From Xenorhabdus stockiae (GTDB lineage: Bacteria > Pseudomonadota > Gammaproteobacteria > Enterobacterales > Enterobacteriaceae): 64,000 nt of DNA. The notes under the pieces are model-generated. The model had not been told where the DNA came from. It was given only the letters and a program-made list of their open reading frames with translations, and did no database searches. Numbering within the stretch: position 1 is the first letter of the stretch; each line of letters starts with the position of its first letter. The stretch covers positions 1 to 64,000 of the forward strand of contig NZ_NJAJ01000003.1 of the NCBI RefSeq assembly GCF_002632825.1. Direction: 5' to 3'. Shown here piece by piece: positions 1 to 10,555 of the stretch. The position numbers and the translations under genes were made by a program.

Positions 1-79
1 AGGACGTAGATAGGCTGGGTGTGTAAGCGTTGCGAGACGTTGAGCTAACCAGTACTAATGAACCGTGCGGCTTAACCTG
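1..79 (+). rRNA. rrl: 23S ribosomal RNA, 3' end (partial)
   Basis: The first ~79 bases match the conserved 3' end of enterobacterial 23S rRNA, including the AGTACTAATGAACCGTG block and the terminal GGCTTAACC. The gene begins upstream of the window. The mature 3' end is placed by comparison with E. coli and may be off by one or two bases. 5S rRNA and tRNA-Asp follow on the same strand, so this is the distal end of an rRNA operon. Confidence 0.93.
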
Positions 80-188
80 ACAACACCGAAGGTGTTTTGC
101 GGGGATTGAGAGCAAAGACAAAGTTTCAGATGAAAAAATGACCGAAAGAAGACGGTCAAACAGCTTGTTCGGGATTGAAAACAGGATT

Positions 189-308
189 TGTCTGGCGGCA
201 ATAGCGCGGTGGTCCCACCTGACCCCATGCCGAACTCAGCAGTGAAACGCCGTAGCGCCGATGGTAGTGTGGGGTCTCCCCATGTGAGAGTAGGGAACTG
301 CCAGACAT
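189..308 (+). rRNA. rrf: 5S ribosomal RNA
   Basis: This is a 120-nt match to enterobacterial 5S rRNA. It starts TGTCTGGCGGC and contains the invariant GGTGGTCCCACCTGACCCC and CCGAACTCAG blocks. It ends CTGCCAGACAT, which pairs with the 5' end to form helix I. It lies ~110 bp after the 23S end, the usual spacing. The 120-nt length equals E. coli 5S. Confidence 0.97.
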
Positions 309-358
309 CAATTTAGACGTGTTGCCAGCCCAAAAGGCAGCATGAAGCAGTATTCGGT

Positions 359-435
359 GGTGCGGTAGTTCAGTTGGTTAGAATACCGGCCTGTCACGCC
401 GGGGGTCGCGGGTTCGAGTCCCGTCCGCACCGCCA
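359..435 (+). tRNA. aspT: tRNA-Asp (anticodon GTC)
   Basis: A 77-nt cloverleaf with the acceptor stem GGTGCGG paired to CCGCACC, discriminator G and an encoded CCA at 433-435. The D-arm contains AGTTGGTTAGA. The anticodon GTC is at 393-395 in loop CTGTCAC, and the T-loop is GGTTCGAGTCC. It is nearly identical to E. coli tRNA-Asp and sits just after 5S, a normal position for a distal tRNA of an rRNA operon. The symbol follows E. coli usage. Confidence 0.97.
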
Positions 436-446
436 CCGATTTAGAG

Positions 447-478
447 AAACCCCTGAGAGAAATCTCAGGGGTTTTTTC
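447..478 (+). terminator. Rho-independent terminator of the rRNA operon
   Basis: A 12-bp stem (447-458 with 463-474) closes a GAAA tetraloop and is followed by a T run. It begins 12 bp after the tRNA CCA end, so it should end the rRNA/tRNA transcript. Confidence 0.93.
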
Positions 479-750
479 TATTTCAGCCATTTTTATCAGT
501 ATCTTGATTCGATTCTCAATCAGCCCTTCTATATACTCGAGTATTGGAATACCGCCTCATCAATAACTTGCTACCAGATGCGTTACTTTTTTAATAAATG
601 GAAAAGATTTCCTGTATAAAATCTATTCTGGCATTTACTCTTACAATTCATACTTTGTTTTTAGTACGTTTTTAGTACTAAGGATTGCAATCAATTATAG
701 AGGTGTCATATTAATGAAGGCCGATGCATTAAGGTAGGTTGGGGTGCAAT

Positions 751-1584
751 TTGATAAGAAATAGGTATGTAAGAAGAGCCCGTGAGAGAAAAAATCTGGC
801 TCATAAAAATTATGCAGTAAGGTATATCGCAGGGCAGCCTGTAGAGAGGGTTTTTCCTACTTCCACGCGATTACTTGAAGAAGCACTCTTGCCATGTGGA
901 GAGCCATTTTTTTCTGATAATAATGTGTTTTCTGTTGCTATTTGGAATATCCATAAACAGCAACGCCCACGGTGGCAAAGTGTTTTATCTTCCTTAATTG
1001 AAAAAAGTGATCTTATTTTACTGCAAGAAGCGCAAACAACACCTGACTTACTGAAATTCATCACAGCCAGTGGTTTGGTTGCAGATCAAGTACCTGCATT
1101 TGCTATTCCTCAGCATCCATCGGGTGTGATGACATTAGCCTCTTCTTCTCCTATCTATTGTTGTCCGTTAAGGGAAAAAGAACCTATATTAAGGCTTTCT
1201 AAATCATCTCTTATTACTATGTACCCTTTAGTTGATGAACAGCAGCTGATGGTGGTTAATGTACACGCTATTAATTTCAGCCTTGGCGTTGACGTTTATA
1301 GTCGGCAGTTGGATAACATTGGTATCTATATTAAGTTACATGATGGGCCAGTGATATTTGCCGGTGATTTTAATGCTTGGAGTCGTCGACGATTCAGAGT
1401 GCTGGAGCGTTTTGCTCAACGTATGGGGTTAAAAGAAGTTTACTTTAACGACGATCATAGAACAATTGTATTTGGTAAACCCCTAGACTTTGTTTTTTAT
1501 CGTGAATTAACTGTCCAGAGTGCAACCGTTTTAACAACGATTGCTTCTGATCATAACCCGCTTCTTGTCCGATTTTCGTTATAA
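751..1584 (+). CDS. yafD: YafD, endonuclease/exonuclease/phosphatase family protein
   Basis: About 277 aa, closely resembling E. coli YafD (266 aa). Family motifs seen include WNI(H)KQQR near the N-terminus, LLQEAQTT (metal-binding Glu), [22 protein letters not shown], the GDFNAWS active-site block and C-terminal SDHNPL with the catalytic Asp-His pair. The biochemical role is poorly defined; the fold is that of Mg-dependent phosphodiesterases. No ATG exists near the start. TTG at 751 is preceded by GGGG at 741-744 and is preferred, while TTG at 739 also keeps the frame. The N-terminus is about ten residues longer than in E. coli. The gene stands alone downstream of the rRNA operon and converges with proY. 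Confidence 0.85.
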   Translation: MIRNRYVRRARERKNLAHKNYAVRYIAGQPVERVFPTSTRLLEEALLPCGEPFFSDNNVFSVAIWNIHKQQRPRWQSVLSSLIEKSDLILLQEAQTTPDLLKFITASGLVADQVPAFAIPQHPSGVMTLASSSPIYCCPLREKEPILRLSKSSLITMYPLVDEQQLMVVNVHAINFSLGVDVYSRQLDNIGIYIKLHDGPVIFAGDFNAWSRRRFRVLERFAQRMGLKEVYFNDDHRTIVFGKPLDFVFYRELTVQSATVLTTIASDHNPLLVRFSL

Positions 1585-1633
1585 GTTACGAAGATCTTCA
1601 ATTAATTAAGCGTGGTGAAAGGTAAAAAAGAGC

Positions 1634-1661
1634 AAAACGCCGGAAATTGCTCCGGCGTTTT
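1634..1661. terminator. Bidirectional terminator between yafD and proY
   Basis: A 10-bp stem AAAACGCCGG/CCGGCGTTTT with an 8-nt loop lies between two convergent genes. It has A and T runs at the two ends, so it can act on both strands. Confidence 0.9.
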
Positions 1662-1673
1662 CAGAGACCAATT

Positions 1674-3059
1674 TTATTGGCTAGCACGGTGAGATGTGGC
1701 AAGTTTTTTCTTTATGCTGAAAAAATAGGCAATGGTCAGGATGATCACCCAGCCAGCGCCAATGTATAAAGCATCTCTCGTTTGCTCAAAATACCCGAGT
1801 AGCAGGATAATTACACTCATAAAAATAATCGTAATTATGGGAGCAATGGGCCACATTGGAACCGGAAATTTCAAGGTTCTGACCTCTTCTGCACTCATTT
1901 TGCGACGCATAGCCACATGAGAAAGCAGAATCATCAACCACACCCAGACAGTGGCAAATGTAGCGACGGATGCAATAAGAATAAAAATATTGCCGGGAAG
2001 CAGCCAATTTAGCATGACTCCGAGCAGCAGAACCACAATCATGACCAAAACAGTCATCCATGGAACCCCATTTCGGGTCAGCTTTTTAAATGCCTCAGGT
2101 GCTTGTCCTTCCTGAGCCATGCCATACATCATTCGTCCGGCACCAAAAATATCGCTATTGATGGCTGAAATGGCAGCAGTAATAACAACAACATTCAGAA
2201 CATGCGCAGCCGCACTGATTTTCAGATCAGAAAAAATCTGTACAAATGGGCTTCCATTCTGACCAATCTGATCCCACGGATAGATACACATCAGGATACA
2301 TAAAGTCAGGACATAGAAGATTAAGATACGGAAGGGAACAGCATTAATCGCTTTAGGAATTGTTTTTGCCGGATCTTTTGCTTCACTGGCAGTGATACCA
2401 ATGACTTCTATTCCACCGAAAGCAAACATCACAATAGCCAATGAAGCAACCACTCCACTGATGCCATTCGGCATAAAACCGCCATGTTCCCATAAATTAG
2501 CGATCCCGGTGGCATGCTCTGTTGTCTGGCCAAAACCAAAGATCATAATTGCAAGACCACCAATGATCATGGCAATAATGGCAGTGACCTTAACGATAGA
2601 AAGCCAGAACTCCATTTCACCGAAAATCTTCACATGACATAGATTCAGCGCACCAATAAAACAGACGATACTCAGAACCCAAATCCATTGATCAACATCG
2701 GGGAACCAAAATTTCATGTACAAGCCGAATGCAGTGATATCAGCGAGGCAAACAAACAGCATTTCAAGAACATAGAGCCAACCTGTCAGGAAACCGGCTA
2801 ATGGGCCCAGATAATGGCTGGCATACTGCGAAAAAGAACCGGAAACAGGATGGTGAACGGCCATTTCGCCGAGTGCTCTCATCACCATAAATACGGCAGC
2901 ACCGCCAATCAAATATGCCAGCAATACAGCCGGTCCTGCTTGTTGTATTGCAGCTGCTGAGCCATAAAACAGCCCTGTGCCTATTGCAGAGCCTAAAGCC
3001 ATGAAGCGGATATGCCTCACACTCAGACCCTGTTTAAGCTGATTTTCATTGTCTTGCAT
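1674..3059 (-). CDS. proY: Amino acid permease of the APC family, ProY-like
   Basis: 461 aa, an inner-membrane permease with about 12 hydrophobic segments. The N-terminal block [20 protein letters not shown] is typical of the amino acid transporter family, followed by [29 protein letters not shown] and [12 protein letters not shown]. The closest relative I recall is E. coli ProY, annotated as a cryptic proline permease, which is similar along the whole length (457 aa in E. coli). Substrate specificity is therefore inferred, and histidine/aromatic paralogues share these motifs. The gene is divergent from queE. The ATG start directly precedes [10 protein letters not shown], which aligns with the ProY N-terminus. 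Confidence 0.85.
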   Translation of the reverse strand: MQDNENQLKQGLSVRHIRFMALGSAIGTGLFYGSAAAIQQAGPAVLLAYLIGGAAVFMVMRALGEMAVHHPVSGSFSQYASHYLGPLAGFLTGWLYVLEMLFVCLADITAFGLYMKFWFPDVDQWIWVLSIVCFIGALNLCHVKIFGEMEFWLSIVKVTAIIAMIIGGLAIMIFGFGQTTEHATGIANLWEHGGFMPNGISGVVASLAIVMFAFGGIEVIGITASEAKDPAKTIPKAINAVPFRILIFYVLTLCILMCIYPWDQIGQNGSPFVQIFSDLKISAAAHVLNVVVITAAISAINSDIFGAGRMMYGMAQEGQAPEAFKKLTRNGVPWMTVLVMIVVLLLGVMLNWLLPGNIFILIASVATFATVWVWLMILLSHVAMRRKMSAEEVRTLKFPVPMWPIAPIITIIFMSVIILLLGYFEQTRDALYIGAGWVIILTIAYFFSIKKKLATSHRASQ

Positions 3060-3092
3060 TCGTTAATCCCATCTATCTTTCATGCCAGAGAG

Positions 3093-3148
3093 TATTTTCA
3101 GGCATACAATGCTATTTCAGGCATATGCTATTTCAGGTATACAATGCC
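3093..3148. repeat. Three imperfect tandem copies of a TATTTCAGGCATA motif
   Basis: Copies lie at 3093-3112, 3113-3128 and 3129-3148 between the divergent starts of proY and queE. Each has the core TTTCAGG(C/T)ATA followed by (CAA)TGC. They could be operator repeats for one of the two genes or a decayed duplication. The sequence alone does not decide. Confidence 0.55.
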
Positions 3149-3263
3149 CTGTCTGGTGTCAGATACCAGCAAAAGCAACCTCGTACGATACCATAAAGAT
3201 GGATGTCCGCGGGATAGATATCTGTAATAATAACGGGCAGTTTATTAAAACCAGAGTTTTTTT

Positions 3264-3935
3264 ATGATTTACCCAATAAATGAGATGTTTCAGACTTTGC
3301 AGGGAGAAGGTGTGTTTACCGGTGTTCCTGCTGTTTTCATACGATTACAGGGATGTCCGGTAGGGTGTAGCTGGTGTGATACCAAGCATACTTGGGAAAA
3401 AGAAGCTGATAAGCAGCAGTCGATGGAGAACATACTGGTAAAATCGCAGGATAGCGATACCTGGGGCGCTGCCACACCAGAGCAAATCATTAATTTGTTC
3501 ACTCGTCAGGGATATACTGCTCGTCATATCGTAATTACGGGTGGAGAGCCGTGTTTGTATGATTTACGTCCCCTGACGGAATCACTGGAAAATGCAGGTT
3601 ATCAGTGTCAGATAGAAACGAGTGGTACACACGCGATCCACTGCACTGACAAAACTTGGGTAACCGTTTCACCGAAAGTGAAAATGCGTGGCGGATACAA
3701 AGTATTGCCTGAAGCGATGAATCGCGCAAATGAGATTAAGCACCCTGTCGGGCGTGAGCGCGATATTGAATCATTGGATGATCTATTGACTATGCTTGAT
3801 GAAAATAACAGACCGGTTATTGCCTTACAGCCTATCAGTCAGAAAGAAGAAGCAACCCGCTTGTGTATTGAAACCTGCATTGCCCGTAACTGGCGTTTCT
3901 CGATGCAGACGCACAAATACTTAAATATCGCTTGA
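3264..3935 (+). CDS. queE: QueE, 7-carboxy-7-deazaguanine synthase
   Basis: 223 aa, the same length as E. coli QueE and alignable end to end. This radical-SAM enzyme converts 6-carboxy-5,6,7,8-tetrahydropterin to 7-carboxy-7-deazaguanine in queuosine/preQ0 synthesis. The cluster-binding motif CPVGCSWC is the family's CxxxCxxC variant, followed by DTKHTWEKE, and the SAM-binding ITGGEPC is intact. The C-terminus QTHKYLNIA matches E. coli. The next gene, queD on the opposite strand, makes its substrate. The start at 3264 reproduces the conserved MxYPINEMFQT N-terminus. A strong Shine-Dalgarno sequence is not evident. Confidence 0.95.
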   Translation: MIYPINEMFQTLQGEGVFTGVPAVFIRLQGCPVGCSWCDTKHTWEKEADKQQSMENILVKSQDSDTWGAATPEQIINLFTRQGYTARHIVITGGEPCLYDLRPLTESLENAGYQCQIETSGTHAIHCTDKTWVTVSPKVKMRGGYKVLPEAMNRANEIKHPVGRERDIESLDDLLTMLDENNRPVIALQPISQKEEATRLCIETCIARNWRFSMQTHKYLNIA

Positions 3936-3961
3936 TGTGCGTTTGGCGCTTATTTATTGTG

Positions 3962-3990
3962 CATTCAGCACCAAAATTTGGTGCTGAATG
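3962..3990. terminator. Palindrome between convergent queE and queD
   Basis: 14-bp perfect arms around a single central A, CATTCAGCACCAAA-A-TTTGGTGCTGAATG. There is no clear T tract on either side, so it is a plausible but weak bidirectional terminator. Confidence 0.6.
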
Positions 3991-3992
3991 TC

Positions 3993-4355
3993 TTACTTTC
4001 CACGATAGATACAACCGGCACTACAGGTTTCTTTAACCATAACGGCGCTGAGCTGTGGCAAAGCAGGTTGTAACTCTCTCCAAATCCATTGAGCCAGCAC
4101 TTCGCTGGTTGGGTTTTCCAGACCGGGGATCTCATTGAGATAATGGTGGTCCAGCCGCTCCCAAATTGGCTTGAAGATGGCTTTCACATCGGCAAAGTCC
4201 ATGAGCCATCCGCTATGAGGATCAATCTCACCGGTGATTTCCAGACGAACCATAAATGAATGCCCATGCAAGCGACCACATTTATGTCCTTCAGGAACAT
4301 GTGGCAGGCGATGCGCCGCTTCAAATTGAAAATCTTTAAAGATGGTAGTGCTCAT
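3993..4355 (-). CDS. queD: QueD, 6-carboxy-5,6,7,8-tetrahydropterin synthase
   Basis: 120 aa, matching E. coli QueD (121 aa) almost throughout. It converts 7,8-dihydroneopterin triphosphate to the QueE substrate. The zinc-binding histidines appear in FEAAHRLP and GRLHGHSF. The catalytic Cys lies in the [10 protein letters not shown] block, followed by LDHHYLN and the [13 protein letters not shown] block. The ATG at 4355 is chosen because MSTTIFKDF aligns with E. coli and an AGGAAAA ribosome site lies upstream. A TTG seven codons earlier overlaps that site and is unlikely. Confidence 0.95.
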   Translation of the reverse strand: MSTTIFKDFQFEAAHRLPHVPEGHKCGRLHGHSFMVRLEITGEIDPHSGWLMDFADVKAIFKPIWERLDHHYLNEIPGLENPTSEVLAQWIWRELQPALPQLSAVMVKETCSAGCIYRGK

Positions 4356-4612
4356 AATACTTTTTCCTGAATTCAAAAGGCCGGCTATTCTACCTGAACT
4401 TTCGCGCCTAACGTGATTTTTCTGTAGAAATAAAATCCAGCGTTTAACAACTTTATCGATATATTAAATCTGTAAATAAAGTTAGGTAATTTAGTTATTA
4501 GATATTGCTAACCTTTCTTTAAGTCCGACGCCTGTTCTAGGATAACCTTATGATTACTCCATGTTTGTGACTGTTAATCATGGGTATTGGCTATAGCAAA
4601 GGGCACTGGATA
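4356..4612. promoter_or_regulatory. Divergent control region of queD and cysJIH
   Basis: This 257-bp AT-rich gap lies upstream of cysJ and queD. In E. coli the cysJIH promoter is activated by CysB at AT-rich, poorly conserved sites. The stretch around 4470-4520, with repeated TTAG/GTTATTAG motifs, is a reasonable place for such a site. I cannot assign a specific CysB site or -10/-35 boxes. Confidence 0.4.
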
Positions 4613-6430
4613 ATGACTGCAAAACCACCTTCAACTGCATTACTACCTGTATCTCAGGAACAATTGTCACGCCTGCAATCAGAGGTTAGTGATTTTTCTC
4701 CACATCAACTGGCTTGGTTATCAGGCTATTTTTGGGGAATGTTGAATTCTCAACCGCAAACCAACACGGTAGCATCAGTGTCAGGAGTACCTGAACCTGA
4801 ACAGGAAACCGTGACACTGATTTCGGCTTCTCAGACGGGTAATGCAAGGCGTCTGGCAGAACAGCTCAGAGACGCTTTACTGGCGCAGAATTTGAGTGTG
4901 AATTTAGTTAATGCTGGTGATTATAAATTCAAACAGATCGCAAAAGAGCGCGTATTGATCATTATTGCCTCAACGCAGGGTGAAGGTGAACCTGCCGAAG
5001 AAGCTGTAGCACTACATAAATATCTGCATTCCAAAAAAGCAGCTTCGATGAAAGAGACGGCTTACGCTGTATTTGGCTTAGGAGATACCTCCTATGAACA
5101 TTTTTGCCAGTCCGGTAAAGATTTTGACCGCCGCCTGAGTGAATTAGGTGCTCAGCGATTACTGGATCGCGTTGATGCAGATGTGGAATATCAGGATATA
5201 TCTACACAATGGTGTCAACAACTGACCGATATTCTGAAGCAACGCTTACCATCTCCGGCAAATACAGCAATAGCCACAACAAAGACAGCAGTGGCCGCTG
5301 GTACTGTTCTTTCCAGCCCTTATAGCAAAGAAGCGCCATTGACTGCTTCTCTGCTGGTTAACCAGAAAATTACCGGACGCACATCGGATAAAGATGTCCG
5401 CCATATTGAAATTGATCTGGGGGATTCTGGTTTGCGTTATCAGCCCGGTGATTCATTGGGAGTTTGGTTTGAAAACGATCCGGGATTGGTTGATGAATTG
5501 ATTGGCTTGCTTCATCTGGAAGGAACTGAAACTGTCACAGTACATGGAAAGTCACTTGCTTTGCGTGAGGCTTTGACCAGCCATCTTGAACTGACACAAA
5601 ACACGGGTGTTATTGTCGAAAAATATGCTGCCCTGACGAAAGATGAAAATTTGCTTGCTTTGCTCTCCGAAAAATCAACGTTGCAACAATATGCGCAAAA
5701 AACGCCTATCGTGGATATGGTCAGGCAGGCAGCTCAGCAACCTGAAGCTCAGCAATTTATCGATATATTACGTCCATTAACTCCACGCCTATACTCCATT
5801 TCCTCTTCTCAGGATGAAGTCGAAAATGAAGTACATATTACCGTTGGTGTTGTTCGTTATGACATAGACGGTCGCGCCCGTACCGGAGGAGCATCAGGTT
5901 ATCTGGCTGATCGGTTACAGGAAGATGACAACATCCGTGTCTTTATTGAGCATAACGATAACTTCCGCTTACCCGCTGACCCACAAACCCCGGTGATCAT
6001 GATTGGCCCCGGCACCGGAGTGGCTCCATTCCGGGCATTCCTGCAACAACGGGATAATCAGGGTGCTGAAGGTAAAAACTGGCTGTTCTTTGGTAACCCT
6101 CATTTTGTAGAAGATTTTCTGTATCAGGTGGAATTTCAGCGTTATGTCAAAGAGGGGTTACTTACCCGTATTGATTTGGCATGGTCGCAGGATCAACAGC
6201 ATAAAGTGTATGTGCAGGATAAGCTGCGTGAGCAGGGCGAGGAAATCTGGCGCTGGATTAGTGAGGGAGCACATTTATACATTTGTGGAGATGCCAATCG
6301 TATGGCAAAAGATGTCGAGCAGGCATTGCTGGATATCATTTCACAACAGGGTGGTATGGATGTAGAGCAGGCGGATGAATTCCTAAGTGAACTGCGCCTT
6401 GAACGTCGTTATCAGAGAGATGTTTACTAG
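4613..6430 (+). CDS. cysJ: CysJ, sulfite reductase [NADPH] flavoprotein alpha subunit
   Basis: 605 aa (E. coli 599). It transfers electrons from NADPH through FAD and FMN to CysI for six-electron reduction of sulfite to sulfide. The N-terminal flavodoxin domain has the FMN motifs SASQTGNAR and STQGEGEP. The FAD domain has [13 protein letters not shown], and the NADPH-binding part has [12 protein letters not shown] and YICGDANRM. It ends in ERRYQRDVY as in E. coli. The start ATG at 4613 gives MTAKPPS aligned with the family; an upstream in-frame ATG at 4580 adds 11 residues not seen in E. coli. It is first in the cysJIH operon. Confidence 0.96.
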   Translation: MTAKPPSTALLPVSQEQLSRLQSEVSDFSPHQLAWLSGYFWGMLNSQPQTNTVASVSGVPEPEQETVTLISASQTGNARRLAEQLRDALLAQNLSVNLVNAGDYKFKQIAKERVLIIIASTQGEGEPAEEAVALHKYLHSKKAASMKETAYAVFGLGDTSYEHFCQSGKDFDRRLSELGAQRLLDRVDADVEYQDISTQWCQQLTDILKQRLPSPANTAIATTKTAVAAGTVLSSPYSKEAPLTASLLVNQKITGRTSDKDVRHIEIDLGDSGLRYQPGDSLGVWFENDPGLVDELIGLLHLEGTETVTVHGKSLALREALTSHLELTQNTGVIVEKYAALTKDENLLALLSEKSTLQQYAQKTPIVDMVRQAAQQPEAQQFIDILRPLTPRLYSISSSQDEVENEVHITVGVVRYDIDGRARTGGASGYLADRLQEDDNIRVFIEHNDNFRLPADPQTPVIMIGPGTGVAPFRAFLQQRDNQGAEGKNWLFFGNPHFVEDFLYQVEFQRYVKEGLLTRIDLAWSQDQQHKVYVQDKLREQGEEIWRWISEGAHLYICGDANRMAKDVEQALLDIISQQGGMDVEQADEFLSELRLERRYQRDVY

Positions 6431-6472
6431 CAAAAATAACGAAAAACTATAAGCAATAAAAACCAACGGGCA

Positions 6473-8224
6473 ATGAAAACGATCATGAAAACAATGAGCA
6501 ATGAAAAACAAGGTCCTTTGATTGTTGAAGGTAAACTCGCTGACAGTGAACGTATGAAGTCAGAAAGCAACTACTTACGTGGGACGATCAGCGAAGATTT
6601 AAAAAATGGGCTGACAGGCGGGTTTGAGGGGGATAATTTTCTCCTCATCCGTTTTCACGGTATGTATCAACAGGATGATCGTGACATTAGAGCTGAGCGT
6701 GCGGAACAAAAACTGGAACCCCGCCATGCTATGATGCTGCGCTGTCGTCTGCCGGGAGGAATTATTACTCCGCGCCAATGGCTGGGCATTGATCAGTTTG
6801 CGACAGAGAGCACGCTGTATGGCAGTATCCGGTTGACTAACCGTCAGACATTCCAGTTTCACGGCATCCTGAAAAACAACGTCAAACCGGCGCATCAATT
6901 ACTGTCTCAAATGGGATTGGATTCACTGGCAACCGCCAACGATGTTAACCGTAATGTACTGTGTACCTCTAACCCAGTACAGTCGGCTTTGCATCAGCAG
7001 GCTTATGAGTGGGCGAAGAAAATATCCGAACACCTCCTGCCACGTACTAACGCGTACGCTGAGATCTGGCTGGATAAAGAAAAAATCGCAACAACCGACG
7101 AAGAGCCGATCCTCGGTAAAACGTATCTACCGCGTAAATTCAAAACATCAGTCGTGATCCCACCACAAAATGATGTTGATCTGCATGCCAATGATATGAA
7201 CTTCGTTGCTATTGCAGAGAATGATCAGTTGATCGGCTTTAACGTGCTGGTGGGTGGCGGATTAGCCATGACTCATGGTGATAAAAACACCTTCCCACGT
7301 CTGGCGAGTGAATTTGGCTATATTCCACTGGAGCATACACTGGCAATTGCTGAGTCCATCGTGACAACACAGCGTGACTGGGGTAACCGAACTGAACGCA
7401 AAAACGCTAAAACCAAATATACCCTTGAGCGTGTTGGCGTTGAAACTTTCAGGCAGGAAGTTGAAAAACGTGCAGGTGTGAAATTTGAGCCAGTCCGTCC
7501 TTATGAATTTACCGGACGGGGCGATCAGATTGGCTGGTTGAAAGGTATTGATGATCAATGGCATTTGACCCTGTTTATTGAAAACGGCCGCTTGCTGGAT
7601 TACCCGGACAAACCACTAAAAACCGGCGTGGCAGAAATCGCCCGAATTCACAAAGGCGATTTTCGTCTTACCGCCAATCAGAACCTGATAGTAGCAGGAG
7701 TGGCGGAAAGTGAAAAAGCGCGTATTGAATCTATTGCCCGCGAGCATGGCCTTATTGATGACGGCGTGACGTCACTGCGTCACCATTCTATGGCGTGTGT
7801 TTCGTTTCCGACTTGCCCTTTAGCGATGGCAGAAGCGGAACGTTTCCTGCCAACTTTTGTGGATCATGTCGATGCGTTAATGGCAAAACATGGCGTTAGC
7901 CATGAGCATATCGTGTTGCGTGTTACAGGTTGCCCCAATGGATGTGGTCGGGCGATGTTGGCAGAAATCGGGCTGGTGGGCAAAGCGCCTGATCGCTATA
8001 ACCTGCATCTTGGTGGAAATCGTAATGGTAGCCGAATTCCTCGTATGTATCAGGAAAATATCACCTCTGCTGAGATCCTGACCATTCTGGATGAATTTAT
8101 TGGTCGTTGGGCTACAGAGCGTAATGAAAATGAAGATTTTGGCGATTTCCTGATCCGAACTGACATTATCAAACCTGTATTGAACTCAGCTATCGACTTT
8201 TACGACTGGCAGGAAGCAGTATGA
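6473..8224 (+). CDS. cysI: CysI, sulfite reductase [NADPH] hemoprotein beta subunit
   Basis: About 576-583 aa depending on the start. It carries the siroheme-[4Fe-4S] centre that reduces sulfite to sulfide with CysJ. The cluster ligands are visible as CVSFPTC (Cys442, Cys448) and CPNGC (Cys487, Cys491, counted from 6473). The siroheme/sulfite-binding Arg/Lys blocks such as [15 protein letters not shown] and [10 protein letters not shown] are conserved. Candidate ATGs are at 6473, 6485 and 6494; the last begins MSNEKQGPL and aligns best with E. coli. No ribosome site decides between them. The TGA stop overlaps the cysH ATG. Confidence 0.95.
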   Translation: MKTIMKTMSNEKQGPLIVEGKLADSERMKSESNYLRGTISEDLKNGLTGGFEGDNFLLIRFHGMYQQDDRDIRAERAEQKLEPRHAMMLRCRLPGGIITPRQWLGIDQFATESTLYGSIRLTNRQTFQFHGILKNNVKPAHQLLSQMGLDSLATANDVNRNVLCTSNPVQSALHQQAYEWAKKISEHLLPRTNAYAEIWLDKEKIATTDEEPILGKTYLPRKFKTSVVIPPQNDVDLHANDMNFVAIAENDQLIGFNVLVGGGLAMTHGDKNTFPRLASEFGYIPLEHTLAIAESIVTTQRDWGNRTERKNAKTKYTLERVGVETFRQEVEKRAGVKFEPVRPYEFTGRGDQIGWLKGIDDQWHLTLFIENGRLLDYPDKPLKTGVAEIARIHKGDFRLTANQNLIVAGVAESEKARIESIAREHGLIDDGVTSLRHHSMACVSFPTCPLAMAEAERFLPTFVDHVDALMAKHGVSHEHIVLRVTGCPNGCGRAMLAEIGLVGKAPDRYNLHLGGNRNGSRIPRMYQENITSAEILTILDEFIGRWATERNENEDFGDFLIRTDIIKPVLNSAIDFYDWQEAV

Positions 8225-8955
8225 GCCAGCCACATTTAGCTGAGTTACTGGTTTTGTCTCCTGAGCAGCGCACAGAAGCGCTCGCTGAGACAAACCAACA
8301 ACTAGAGTTACTGGATGCCCGTCAACGCGTCCTATGGGCACTGGAGCATCTGCCCGGTGAGTTCATCCTTTCATCCAGTTTTGGTATTCAGGCGGCAGTC
8401 TGCCTGCATCTGGTCACGCAGGAATACCCTGATATTCCGGTTATCCTGACGGATACCGGCTACTTGTTCCCAGAAACTTATCAGTTTATCGACAAACTGG
8501 CTGATAAACTAAACCTGAACCTGAAAATATTTCGTGCAGAACAAAGCCCGACTTGGCAGGAAGCGCACTATGGCAAACTGTGGGAGCAGGGCGTTGATGG
8601 GATTGAACGTTATAACCAGATTAATAAAGTTGAGCCGATGAACCGTGCGCTGAAAACATTGGATGCGCAGACATGGTTCGCAGGATTACGTCGCCAGCAA
8701 TCAGAAAGCCGCGCTAACTTGCCAGTGCTGGCAGTGCAACGCGGTGTTTACAAGATACTGCCGATTATCGACTGGGACAATCGCAAGATACATCAATACC
8801 TGACAGAGTATGCCCTTGAATATCATCCTTTATGGGATCAAGGCTACCTTTCTGTCGGGGATACCCATACGACGCAAAAATGGGAACTGGGTATGAGTGA
8901 AGAACAAACCCGCTTTTTTGGCCTGAAGCGGGAATGTGGCTTGCATGAAGGCTGA
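8221..8955 (+). CDS. cysH: CysH, phosphoadenosine phosphosulfate (PAPS) reductase
   Basis: 244 aa, identical in length to E. coli CysH. It reduces PAPS to sulfite with thioredoxin or glutaredoxin as donor. The PP-loop-like ATPase fold is seen in [10 protein letters not shown] and [10 protein letters not shown]. Also present are [10 protein letters not shown] and the C-terminal ECGLHEG with the single catalytic Cys239. The lack of additional Cys-Cys pairs indicates a PAPS- rather than APS-type enzyme. The start overlaps the cysI stop (ATGA), indicating translational coupling. Confidence 0.96.
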   Translation: MSQPHLAELLVLSPEQRTEALAETNQQLELLDARQRVLWALEHLPGEFILSSSFGIQAAVCLHLVTQEYPDIPVILTDTGYLFPETYQFIDKLADKLNLNLKIFRAEQSPTWQEAHYGKLWEQGVDGIERYNQINKVEPMNRALKTLDAQTWFAGLRRQQSESRANLPVLAVQRGVYKILPIIDWDNRKIHQYLTEYALEYHPLWDQGYLSVGDTHTTQKWELGMSEEQTRFFGLKRECGLHEG

Positions 8956-8973
8956 GTTCCTTTTGAACTTTTG

Positions 8974-8998
8974 GAATGGCCGAATTATTCGGCCATTC
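8974..8998. terminator. Palindrome at the end of cysJIH
   Basis: An 11-bp perfect stem, GAATGGCCGAA with TTCGGCCATTC, has a 3-nt loop and lies 18 bp after the cysH stop. It lacks a strong T run. It probably terminates cysJIH. The following gap to 9262 is AT-rich with no credible gene. Confidence 0.65.
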
Positions 8999-9262
8999 TC
9001 AAATTCAAATATTCAGTTATAGCTAAAATCAGTTATCACAATGCCCTTCTTTAGTAAGGTGCATGTCCATCTCCATCTTAGATTCTTCTTGCTCCTTTGT
9101 TCAATATACTCAAACTGGCGTCTTAAAGTTAAATTAGTACACTCCAAATTTAGCTGGTGTGAGTATAGATGCCACTATTCCCTTGGAATAATAGAAAGCT
9201 ATAATAACAATCATGGAAGGCCTGATTAATTAAATCATCATCTGAAAAAGGTATAGAAGAAA

Positions 9263-9688
9263 CTACAAAGGTACCCCGAATTTGTGTGTGTACCATAATA
9301 TTCCGAAGTATTTCTTTGTATAATCTACCCAGTCATTATCTTCAGCGTTTGTGGACTTCTCTTTGATAGACATACCACCAACCGGATCACCATGAAAAAT
9401 AAACAACGGATACATGTCCTGTGTTACACACCACCCTATCCATGGTATAGGGTTCTCAAATATAGCTTTTTTATCTTGGCAATATTTTTCCAAATATTGA
9501 AAAACATCAGTGTCAGTATGAAGTGTTACAATAGCTCCTGCACTTACCATTGAGCTTGGTCTCTCTGAGTATTTACTTTCAACGGCACTTACAATCCCAT
9601 TTACAGGAGGTGTTCCTACTCTCAATCTACCATTAACACAACCAACCAATAAACAAGAAACTAAAAAAGTGATTAATAGTGACTTCAT
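9263..9688 (-). CDS. Hypothetical lipoprotein, paralogue of the adjacent 9685-10113 gene
   Basis: 141 aa. The N-terminus has a Lys, a hydrophobic core and the lipobox LLVGC, so lipidation at Cys17 is expected. The mature part shares a pattern with its neighbour: NGI(V)S..ES(K/E)Y near the start, then K(E)YC..K.A.FE, then GWC(V/I)T.D..PLFI, ending with W(V/T)..(T/S)K. Two conserved cysteines could form a disulfide. No known family is recognised. It is the second gene of a two-gene minus-strand unit (4-bp overlap) in the AT-rich island that separates cysH from cysG. Confidence 0.7.
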   Translation of the reverse strand: MKSLLITFLVSCLLVGCVNGRLRVGTPPVNGIVSAVESKYSERPSSMVSAGAIVTLHTDTDVFQYLEKYCQDKKAIFENPIPWIGWCVTQDMYPLFIFHGDPVGGMSIKEKSTNAEDNDWVDYTKKYFGILWYTHKFGVPL

Positions 9689-10113
9689 CTTTCTCTCTTA
9701 TTATATTCAGACCATAGATAAGGATAAAACTCTTTTGAAAATGTTGTCCATTCATTATCAGAAACAAAATTTTGTTTTTCAAATATCCCCATCGTTCCCA
9801 ATTTTGCATCTATATCTGTTCTACTTATAATAAATAAAGGAATTTTATCCTTTGTTATACACCATCCTGAGTATATAGTGTATTGTTCAAAATTTGCATT
9901 TTTATTTTTACAATACTCTTTAATTCTATTAAATAATATTGGCTTAACATGGAGGTCTACACTTTTAATGAATTTAAATCGATGTGTAGAATATTGTGGG
10001 TACTCTGATTCTAAAAAACTTATAACTCCATTATCCAATGGTTCTCCTTGTTTGAAAGTTACGCATCCAGATAACAAAAACATTACAAAAATTGAGGTTA
10101 TTATTGGGCGCAT
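9685..10113 (-). CDS. Hypothetical lipoprotein, first of a paralogous pair
   Basis: 142 aa with signal sequence and lipobox LLSGC (Cys17). It shares with the downstream protein the spaced blocks NGVISFLESEY, KEYCKNKNANFE and GWCITKDKIPLFI, so the two arose by tandem duplication and have diverged. Codon use is strongly AT-biased compared with the flanking cys genes. The stop overlaps the start of 9263-9688 (ATGA), suggesting co-expression. The function is unknown and no homologue is recognised. Confidence 0.7.
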   Translation of the reverse strand: MRPIITSIFVMFLLSGCVTFKQGEPLDNGVISFLESEYPQYSTHRFKFIKSVDLHVKPILFNRIKEYCKNKNANFEQYTIYSGWCITKDKIPLFIISRTDIDAKLGTMGIFEKQNFVSDNEWTTFSKEFYPYLWSEYNKRER

Positions 10114-10555
10114 TGCATATTTCTCTTAAAATAATTAATTTTTTCCATTGAAGATTCCTTTTGTGATAACTATTTTTTAATAAATTCAGTTTGAATTTAC
10201 CAAGTTGATTTGGATTTTATTTTATCTTTCCTATGATTTTTTTCAAGTTATAGTTGCTGTTAATAAGCGGATTCTTAGCATATTATTGTTCAAAATAACT
10301 TTTGTTTACCTATATTAGGTGGTAAGGGAATGGAATTATATGTGTCATATATAACCACCTCCGTTAATAGATTGAATGGTAAGTAATAAAACTTAGCAAT
10401 CCATACATTTAATAAATGAGAATATGATCAAGAAAAAATTTAGTGAAATAGATTATTCTGTTATTTTCAATAAATAATGGATAATGCATACAGACTCACT
10501 AAATTTTAATCGACAATATGAAAAGTGTAGCCTTAAGATAAATATTCGGAATAAT
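10114..10555. other. AT-rich divergent intergenic region of the lipoprotein island
   Basis: This 442-bp stretch separates two divergently transcribed lipoprotein pairs and must hold both promoters. It is extremely AT-rich. No ORF, RNA gene or clear operator is evident. An in-frame ATG at 10484 would extend the next gene by 24 residues, but the signal peptide argues against it. Confidence 0.5.

Noticed and set aside
374-619. Frames over the tRNA-Asp gene on both strands
   Set aside because: They overlap tRNA-Asp and its terminator and encode nothing recognisable.
9041-9229. 62-codon ORF after cysH
   Set aside because: No ribosome site, no motif and unusual composition; a chance frame.
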